64,000 nucleotides of DNA from Monocercomonoides exilis (lineage: Eukaryota > Preaxostyla > Oxymonadida > Polymastigidae). The notes under the pieces are model-generated. The model saw only the letters and a list, made by a program, of their open reading frames with translations, did no database searches and was not told where the DNA came from. The stretch spans positions 558,001 through 622,000 of the forward strand of contig LSRY02000032.1 in assembly GCA_001643675.2 (NCBI GenBank), read 5' to 3'. A program made the translations under genes and the position numbers. Shown here piece after piece: positions 56,501 through 64,000 of the stretch. Every line of letters starts with the position of its first letter. Position 1 is the first letter of the stretch.

Positions 56501-57538
56501 AAAGACGCAGCGACTGTGGAGATTGAGCGGATCAGCAGCGGAGACGGCACTTCAGACAGCCCATCGATGTGGATGGCGAACGAAGGATGCACACTCATCG
56601 GCTTTCTCTCCAAGCGAGCTTCTCCTTCTTTCATTCCAACTCTCACAAACATTGAGTTTGTACAAGATTTTTCAAACTATTCAATAAGTGTGACGATTCA
56701 AGGAACTTTGCTTCTTCCGTGTAACACCTCATTTGGGGTGATTTATATCGATCCAAATGCACAAGCCATCTCTTTTCTGGATGAACTTCCATTTACCTCG
56801 AACACCAATGAAACTTATGCAACAGCAGTTTTCAGTGAGAATCTATTTGATTCTGCGAGCACAGACATTGTGTATGTGGTGGTGGTGTACTGGATGGACG
56901 ACAAGAACAAGCAGCTGACAGCCTCGTTCCCCATTGAGCGTGTGCCAGTGTACAAGCCAGAGAAGAAGAAGTGCTGCTGGTGGTGCTGGCTGCTTCTGCT
57001 GCTGCTCATATTGCTGATCATTCTGATAATCATCATCTGCTGCTGCTGTATCTACAAGAGGAAGAAGGAGAAAGAGAAAAGAGAGGAAGAAGAGCGACGG
57101 AAGCTGCTGCAGCTGGCGGACGAGGAAAGAGAGCGAAAGCTGATGTTTGCAGAAGACCCGCGCTATCGCGACCCGTCTGAAGAGTCGGCGTTGGAAAATG
57201 CGCGAGGCGACGATATCATTTCCCCTGCCATCCTGTTTGACGAGAAAGCTGAGACGTACTTCGATCTCCGGCAGTACGAGCCGCCGAAGCCCAACCCGCA
57301 CCTCCCCTCGCTGCTCATCTCTGCAACCACTTTCCGCCCGAATCCGGTTCGAACACCGCATACTGCCTCTTCTTACAGCTCTGTGGAGGAATTTGCTACC
57401 CCTTCGCAGAGAGACAGTGATGATGACAATGAAATGTTCAACACAGCCCGAATGCCAATTGACAGCTCCAACCTCGCTTTGCCACCGTCAGCTGTACAGT
57501 CGCCTTCACTTCCTCTTTTGGAGTCGGAGTTCTCTTGA
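53537..57538 (+). CDS. Type I surface protein with right-handed beta-helix repeats
   Basis: An intronless frame of 1,333 residues. A signal peptide (MIIFLYLFFLTINAFI) leads a long ectodomain. Residues about 300-500 hold Pmp-like coils in which GGG turns alternate with Cys/Asn-rich strands: YGGGIGCRNAG, NGGGVYCSAQ, NGGACAVWD, SGGGMYLYN, NGGGLCMMY and KGGGCFFMM. More parallel beta-helix-like strands follow. One TM helix (CCWWCWLLLLLLILLIILII, about 1143-1168) precedes a basic stop-transfer and a cytosolic tail of 165 residues rich in Glu, Pro and Ser. No kinase-like domain is present in the tail, unlike the related fragment at 48,671-49,717. Role: probably cell-surface adhesion or contact, inferred. 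GC is low at the 5' end and rises after about base 54,400. Confidence 0.85.
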   Translation: MIIFLYLFFLTINAFITQQIQKDRIYNLSYKNNTGDKVSSLFNSSNIIAEDEIEHLLNNKIFANSYEKFNYEHLQFPQLTTINSSFAKQTTFFDLHNSSLFFFHQKMFLIPDTTCCISDRTSYLNLSDFIISIVSSRQTPLFFVDCPLIISNLSLLARKSCPILTSIVSSSLNFGIIRFQHSNFHSLKLSESTSLLARGNYNLISLSECIFSNISSIKFYNCFDCTQNSCSRTLVYESNIFQTTDNALEGGITTAFYHCNEFFSTNNSFTKGYNNQNENYTDPQHMFEAASFYKDSFLSCASSSYGGGIGCRNAGVAVLNITECQFNSCTAHENGGGVYCSAQTILIVKGCIFSSCEAETNGGACAVWDVGESIVLSGCTIKYCYAGASGGGMYLYNFNLNQSDSIVGESAVIECTCNTKNGGGLCMMYSPAKCNVRELNTQDCMSISGKGGGCFFMMHDTYQANSSERLFFTCNFHNNTAFNDNGNDMYLEDFDQKVTNNPLSECYSTRFEKRFVSNDGYNRDRDDWLPYAVPERRINVVTGSDSSVACGSWVVGSVPCRTIKYSVDVTSDIIPAFLYLQNGVFDIETDKINVNHKILSIIGMTRETVNLHVLYTTSSPPPVANANSFFYVGNGTLKLSSMTVTRVSSTSFSRGLSLITCDAPSPTVSVALIALSDLLIQADENHISTTDTTEPFTSPLVMMKNGLLQINNVNVEQIASSASLFLYQSTIAAFGQANKASPSRVTPFGCCSISNDDPGPAAHVKIEDSTFSRLICTTSQSSVASIQVSSSHSSTSLNNCCTNNNSFGISNADPILTPPFRIDMKKVKILNCLSSSPLACAIDIANSDITIQNCNLLMPANQIVSSTATGLALTNCNVSLSDSVFSGDTALSFYSAASFSSLQSLQTTSYSNDYSLMFEGNSNEMCFWSGSVLMLDECTTVASNVSFANSSHGGLLVKGGSLTMTEARFTNNSPQSPNFPSVRRNIICKDAATVEIERISSGDGTSDSPSMWMANEGCTLIGFLSKRASPSFIPTLTNIEFVQDFSNYSISVTIQGTLLLPCNTSFGVIYIDPNAQAISFLDELPFTSNTNETYATAVFSENLFDSASTDIVYVVVVYWMDDKNKQLTASFPIERVPVYKPEKKKCCWWCWLLLLLLILLIILIIIICCCCIYKRKKEKEKREEEERRKLLQLADEERERKLMFAEDPRYRDPSEESALENARGDDIISPAILFDEKAETYFDLRQYEPPKPNPHLPSLLISATTFRPNPVRTPHTASSYSSVEEFATPSQRDSDDDNEMFNTARMPIDSSNLALPPSAVQSPSLPLLESEFS

Positions 57539-58325
57539 AGATGATGTTGCACTGTTCTGCTATTCTGAGCATTGAAACTTTGGATTTTATGGATTGATGG
57601 CATAGATTGTTTGTGCTCTTTATCTTTTTAACAATTTTAAGCAATCAATACATTATGCAAATATTTTTTGTTTCCTAGCTGAGCTATTTCCGATATATTT
57701 GTGTGTTGTTTTTTCTTTTAATTTATTGGTTTCCTTTCATTAAAATATTGATATTTTTATGTAATTAATCAGATATATGTAGTTGATTACAAAATTCTAT
57801 GTTTTTGTTTCTGGCATTATGTCTTTTTAATATTCGTACATGTGATTAATTATGTCATTACATCATTTATTTGTTTCCCATTAGCACCATCTTGCTTCTT
57901 GAATACTGAATTTGATGTTAGTGTTAATTAGCAACTTTTTCTTTCCTTTTTGTTTGAATCCTCATACAAATAAATCTGCATCTTTCAAGTTTAACGGGTT
58001 TTCTGACTTCCCTCCAATTTTTATCTTGCACCTCACGAATGTTACTCATTTTTTGTATATTTTAAGTTTCATAAATTCACGTTATTTCATAGTCTTAATT
58101 TTTGATCACATATTATTCTATTTATAAACTCATTTCACATTTTATTTTTCTTATCTTCATTTTTATTTTTTCATTATATTTAATATGTTATGTTTATGTT
58201 TTTTAACCTTTTAATACTTTTCTAATTATCAGAAAAAATGAAAACAGAACCCCCATTTTATAACGATCTTTCCCATATATTATTTATAAGTTTATTAATA
58301 AAAGAAAATAAAAAATATTTGAAAA
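57539..58325. other. AT-rich spacer
   Basis: 787 bp between two plus-strand genes, with very high T content. No gene, RNA or repeat is visible; it holds the 3' end of the surface gene and the promoter of the next. Confidence 0.55.
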
Positions 58326-61300
58326 ATGAATGATTCTGGTAAAGAAATTCAACTTGAAAAACAATTGACAGAAGAAACCTATGAATGTGTTATATGCACA
58401 GATGTTATTCGTAGAAGCGATCAAATTTGGAATTGTCATGTTTGCTTTCGTATGTATCATCTTGAATGCATACATGATTGGATCCTTACAGAACAAAAAT
58501 TACAGCAAAAGCGAGCTGCGGAAGCATTAGAACGAGGGTCTATGCCTTCGAATTCAGCAGAGGAAGGCGGATTATTGACTTTTGACGAACTTTACTCACA
58601 TGCTTCCGGTTCAGATTCATCCAATACAAAATTGGGCTTCTTTAGATGTCCATTTTGCAACAGTCCCCACACATACAATAAGGAGAAACAGCTTCCATAT
58701 TTGTGTTTTTGTGAAAAAATGGAAAATCCACCTATCACTGGCTCTTTGATCCCACATTCATGTGGTAAAGTTTGTGGAAAACCTCTTTCACAACGTTACG
58801 CAAGGGGCTCTTCAACAAGTCCTCCGCCATCTAATACACCTCCTCTTTCTTCATCTCCTCCTCCTTCTTCTTCGTCACCTCCACCTCTTGTTCCTCCTTG
58901 TCCTCACACATGCAAAGCCCTCTGCCATCCTGGACGATGCCCACCATGCTCAGAAATGGGTCCTGCTCGTCCGTGCTTTTGCGGAAAAACAAATGAGCAG
59001 CGTCCATGTGGAACTGATGAATACGGTTATTCATGCGGGAAAATTTGCGGTCGTAAATTGCCATGTGGAAAACACATCTGTCAGCGTATGTGCCACAGTG
59101 GAACGTGTGGTGAATGCTCAATAAAAGAAACCGCACATTGTTTTTGCGGTAAAGTATCCAAGTCTGATTTTCCCTGTGGAACAATTGATTCATATGCTCA
59201 TATTCATGGTTTATCAGCATCTTCATCTGAATCTTCGCAACCATTTTCTTTGAGTGCTTCTGCTAGCTCTTCAAGTCAATCATCTGTAACTACTTCTCCT
59301 TCTGAGGGAATCTTCAGCTGCGGATGCGACTGCGAGAGAGTTCTTCAGTGCAGACATCACTTCTGCCAGTCTGTGTGTCATTCTGGGCCGTGCGCTGTCT
59401 GCCTGCTGGATCCTTCTTCCCATCCCACATGCGGATGCGGGAAAATGACAGAAGAGGAAGTTCTGAACAGCACGAAGAGCAAAAATTGCCGTGCGGAGCT
59501 GCGCAACCAGAAGAAGAGAGAGTCGTGTCTCGAACCGTTTTTGTCCTGTGGCCAGCAGTGCAACTGTGCTGTGCCTATCTGCAGGCACCGGTGCACCCGC
59601 CTGTGCCATCAGACCATCGATCCAACAGCCAATGCCGTCGACTACTCGTCTTCTTCTGCCCCGCTTCTGTTTGCAGCGGCTGCTTCCACTGGCTTCTCTG
59701 AAGACAGCCTTTCCGCCATATCTGCCACTCACCCGTTCTACCGCTGTGGGCCATGCACTGAGATTATTGCTGTTGCATGTAGATGCAGAAGGGAGGTGCG
59801 GGTGATGCGCTGCTGCGACCTGGCGGCGCGGCAGCAGGAGATTGTGCGCGACTGCGAGGAGAACAACATCCGCATTCCGGACTTCTATGAAGAGATGATG
59901 GGAGATGCAACAATTACAAATGCTGTTATGAAGCTGATGGAAGAGAAACTGCTCACAGTTGACGAATGCTTCCCTTCTATTCTTCCAGAAGATGAGGGGC
60001 AACAGTCATCATCATCGTCTTCTTCTTCTTCTTCTTCATTAATCCCATCCTCCTCCTCTGTTCCATCATATGCCCAGTCATCCTCTCACCCACGTCCGAT
60101 GTTTTCCTTTCTTGTTCCTGACCTTCAAGCAGAGCTCCAAACAATTCTTGACTCGATCGACCGCACCGCTCTTCCAGTCGCTTTTACCTGCAAAAAAGTG
60201 TGCAATGCGCTGAAGAGCTGCAACAAGCACTACTGCCAAGTCAGCTGCTGTCCGGACTCCGCATTCACTTTGGGGCTTGAGGGAAAGTTCAGCGTCGACG
60301 GCGACGGAGCACCCAGCATGACGCACGAGTGCTTGCTCCCCTGCGGCAAGCTGCTCTCCTGCAAAAGGCACCCTTGCCCTTATCCCTGCCACATGGGGCC
60401 TTGTCCTCCGCACTGCAACCACGTCTCGGACGAGGAGTATGTGTGCCCTTGTGGGAAGACACGCAAGGCGCCACCTATCAGATGCGGTGCTCCGCTTCCC
60501 CAGTGTCCGCACCCTTGCACAGTCAAGCGCCCCTGCGGCCATCCCTCTGACCACCACTGCCACGACCTTATCGACCAGCCACACTGCCCGCCCTGCACAG
60601 CACTTGTGGACAAGATGTGTGCGGGAGGACACAAAGTGATGCATAACGTGCAGTGTGGGAAGAAAGCTTATTGTGACGAGCCGTGCGGGAAGCTGCTTGC
60701 GTGCAGAGTGCACAGGTGCCAGAGGAAGTGCCACAGCGGGGCATGTGGAAACGGGGTGGAGAATGAGAACAGGGGATATTACGGATATGGTTATTCAGGC
60801 ACAGATGATAATGGCGATGATGATGATGATAATGAAGAAAGGGAAGAAGAAGAAGGCAAAGAAGAAGCGAATGAGAGAGAAGATAGAAGAGCATCAAGAG
60901 CAACAGCACACTCATGGTATTTATCTTGCTTTGAAAAAGAGAACGAGAAGGAAGAACAAAAAATATACGACGATGATGAGGAATACGATGATAAGAAATT
61001 TGCAGAAGACGAAGATGGCGTTGATCAGGGATATATCGAAAAACTCACTGGAATTGAAACACAAGAAGAGATCGAGTCTATTAAGCGAAGCTATTACATC
61101 GAAAAAAGGAAGAAGGAGAAAGAAGCGAAAATACACAAGACAGCTTCAGGACAAACATCATCATCATCATCATCATCATATTTCTTATCCTCTTCCTCAT
61201 CCTCTTCGATTTCCAAGCGCAAGCCCATCACCCCGTGTGCCCAGATCTGCCACCAACCGCTTCTGGGGTGTGGCCACGCGTGCACCCAGATGTGCCATGC

Positions 61301-62006
61301 GCCTGATCCGTGTGAGCATCCCTCGCCTTGTCTGAAGGAGGTGGTTGTGCGGTGTGCGTGCGGCAACCAAGAGGAGATCAGCACATGCGACTGCTCTGTG
61401 GACAGGCCAATGGCGCGCTGGCGGGTGCTGAATTGCAACGAGGAGTGTAGAAAACTCACAAGAGACTTGAAGGAGGCGCTGGAGAATAAGACGTTTTGCT
61501 GCGTGTTGCCATCGCCTCTGCAGAAGAGAGAAGACGAGAAAAGAAGGAATGAGCAGAAGAGGAAGACTTTGGAAACAAACGGAACTTTCCGTCGTTCTGC
61601 TTTGTGTTATTCCTCCTCATCTCCGTCTTCATCCTCTTCTTCATCTGCTTCTTCGTCTGCTTCTTCGTCTGCTTCTTCGTCTGCTTCTTCATCTGCTTCT
61701 TTATCATCATCATCCTCTTCTTCCTCTTCTTCTGGCTACACCTCTTCCTACACTCCATATTCCTATCCATACACATCCAGCTCTTCATCTTCATCATCTT
61801 CATCTTCTTCATCTTCATCTTCGTCTTCTGACTCATCTTCTAATACATCTTCTGACTCATCTTCTTCGAATTGGAATACGTATTCTTGTTATTCATATTA
61901 CTCGAGCTATTTCAGCAATTATAAGGGGTACTCCCCATATTCCTCCTCCTCCTCCTCTTCTTCCTCTTCTTCCTCTTCTTCCTCTTCCCCATATTCCTCC
62001 TCCTCC

Positions 62007-62041
<35 letters not shown>

Positions 62042-63974
62042 TTCTTCCTCTTCTTCCTCTTCTTCCTCTTCCCCATCTTCTTCCTCATCTTCTACCTCAT
62101 CATCTCACAATGCAGATGATGACCTCAACGAATCAGACGAAGAATGGAAGTCCAAATGTGCCCAGCCTCCCTCTGATGAGCTCTGCCCCACTGTTGCCTC
62201 GTCCTCATTCTCTTCCTCTGCGTCTGACCTGTCGAACTGCTACACACACACAGCTATGCACATTGCTTGCAATGACATCCACTTCATTCAGTATGCAGAA
62301 TGCGTGGCGGCGCTGCTGGTGCGCTCGTCAGCAGCATGGAAGAAGCTGAAGAAAAAGAGCAGAAGAAATGGAACAGACAAGGAAGAAGCGAGGCATGGCA
62401 GAGATGATAAAGGTGGTGATAATGATGATGATAATGACAATGCTGCTGCCAAGATGAGGCAGGTGTACAGCAGACATCTGCTGTTAACTTTTCCAATGGA
62501 TGATTCAAATAGCACAAATGTGAGATCATTAAATGACACACTGCACAATCTTCAACAGTTGAGCTGCTTGCCAGACGCATATTTCCCTTCAAAGAGAACT
62601 GGTTTGATGGCTTCTGATGCAAGCGAGACTGCTTCGAAGTCTGCATCTTCTTCTGCCTCAGCCTCAGCCTCAGCCTCAGCGTCTTCTTCTTCTTCTTCTT
62701 CTTCATCATCATCTTCTTCTGCTTCATCTGCTTCATCCTCTTCTTCGTCTTCATCCTCATGTCGTGCTGCACCAATGCCCAGTTACTCAATCAGCAAGCC
62801 AGCAGAAGTCATTGCCAAATCTGTTAACACAACAAAATGGCATGCGATTAACACAACAACAGTCGAAACGTCACCTTTGCCCATGTCCTATCGCATAGCC
62901 CTGGCTGAGGTGTGCTATCAATTCGGCATCTGTTGCTCTGCTCCTGTGCTTCCCTTTGAGACACCAGAAACAGCAAGGAAAATGAAGATGTCAGCTGCTC
63001 CTCTGCCGGAAAAGCAGATGGAAGAAGAAGAAGAAGAAGAAGACGATGATTCTCATGTTTCCTCGTCTGCTGTATCGTCTTTGCATAATTCTGGAAAACG
63101 CAAAAATAAAAATAAAACGAAAAATACAAAGAACTCATCATCTTCTTCTACATCCTCATCCTCATCCTCCTTCTTTTCTCTCAACCGCCTGTCTCAAACT
63201 TCTGTCCCCTCGTGCCGCACCCCAGCGCTGACTAACCTGGCAGATCCTGTTGTTCCTGCAGGCAGTCCGCACATTCCGCGCCTTCTGCTGTCTTCGATGT
63301 GGCATCCAGAGCTCTTTCCGTCTGACGTGCCGTTCAGCCAGCTGATGTTTGACCCGAAAAAGGCAGTTGTTCTGTCGGTTTTGAAGATGGTTTATTCAAC
63401 AAGTGAAAAGGCGGGGAAAGAAAAGAGTGAAAAACAGAGGGGGAATGAAGGAGAAAATAAAAATGAGAGGAAAAAGAAGCAAAAGAAAGCCAAATCAGAT
63501 GGCGAGAGGAATTCAAAAGAATTTGACGAGAAGAGAAAGAATGATGACGATACATCTGTTGATTCTGAAAGAGAACAGGGCAATTTCATCACCAACCAGC
63601 AAGTGTGTGAGTTTCTGCTTCCATTCTGCAGAATGTTCAAGATGAGGCGCATCAGAACAAGAAAAGAATTGGCTGAGCTGCAGACCATCCGAGAAATGGA
63701 GCAGAAGAGAAATGGAGTGTTTGAGCAGATTCATTCTTCATCATCTTCAATGTTAACATCATCATCTTCTTCTTCAATGTCATCTTCATCTTCATCATCA
63801 TCTTCATCGTCTTCTTCTTTTTCTCCCTCTTCTGATATTCTGACCGAAGATATTCCATTGTCTTCTCGTTTCTTGATCTGCTTTGCCACACGAAGACATG
63901 CCCTCCTCTTCAACACATGCCACGATGCTACACAGACCCATGTTGCACTCATTTTCCCACAGTGCCACGAATAA
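58326..63974 (+). CDS. NFX1-type zinc-finger protein with N-terminal RING and long poly-Ser tracts
   Basis: One 1,882-residue intronless frame from ATG 58,326 to TAA. The N terminus is a C4HC3-like RING (CVICTDVI, WNCHVC, MYHLEC) whose last Cys pair (FRCPFC, near residue 108) follows an insertion, as in NFX1/FAP1 and NFXL1. About ten NFX1-type cysteine clusters follow between residues 140 and 1,050: CPHTCKALCHPGRCPPC, CRHHFCQSVCHSGPC, CKRHPCPYPCHMGPCPP, CRVHRCQRKCHSGACG, and CGHACTQMCHAPDPC. The C-terminal half is Ser-rich, with uninterrupted Ser runs of up to about 30, Lys/Glu blocks and short conserved-looking patches (CYQFGICCSAPVL, SRFLICFATRRHALLF). No R3H domain is recognised. NFX1 proteins act as E3 ligases or transcription regulators; which applies here is unknown. 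Confidence 0.9.
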
Positions 63975-64000
63975 GGGAATTGTCATTGTTAAAAATTTCG

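Noticed and set aside
60078-60734. 218-codon minus-strand frame, and similar frames at 59,280-60,002
   Set aside because: Mirror of the Cys/His-rich NFX1 coding sequence; no independent evidence.

Overview
The window looks like nuclear DNA from an anaerobic protist, most likely an oxymonad (Preaxostyla, the Monocercomonoides/Blattamonas group). The genes are typically eukaryotic: Rad6-type E2, LSM1, PROPPIN, RFC2, UGGT, PDI and NFX1. Many are interrupted by short GT-AG introns of about 45 to 230 nt, two thirds of them starting GTNTG. Coding DNA is much richer in GC than the AT-rich spacers. TAA, TAG and TGA all end genes sensibly, so the code is standard, which argues against Streblomastix. 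A right-handed beta-helix surface protein, a relic of the oxymonad WxAPE-type pseudokinase tail and a TmcB-like giant membrane protein also fit oxymonads. The assignment is by recognition only; no search was run.

Bases 1-28,900 form a dense housekeeping block: a Rad6-type E2 (+), a PG-rich-repeat-like protein (+), a small secreted ORF (-), a GH20 hexosaminidase (-), LSM1 (+, start codons 21 bp apart), a PROPPIN (-), a coactosin-like protein (-), a four-TM protein (-), a PHD/ePHD chromatin protein with RG tracts (-), an alpha-solenoid protein (-), a giant UGGT ending in KDEL (-), RFC2 (-), an ERp29-tailed PDI (-) and a small ubiquitin-like protein (+). I resolved 36 introns by frame and homology; exon coordinates are given in each entry. 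UGGT, PDI and the hexosaminidase point to glycoprotein folding control and glycan turnover in the secretory pathway.

Bases 29,818-35,476 hold a 1,855-residue polytopic protein of TmcB-like layout whose C terminus reads as a hemerythrin-like di-iron domain with six of the seven usual ligands. This is the most interesting item in the window: a candidate O2, NO or iron sensor in an anaerobe. A tRNA-Arg(CCT) gene follows.

Bases 35,754-53,536 are a gene-poor island of mobile-element debris: a decayed hAT transposase, a decayed pogo/DDE_1 transposase, three copies of a MITE family, a 3.3-kb segment bounded by roughly 280-bp inverted arms, a broken pseudokinase fragment and a 57-base A tract.

Bases 53,537-64,000 return to intact genes: a beta-helix surface protein (+) and a RING plus NFX1-type zinc-finger protein with extreme poly-Ser tracts (+).
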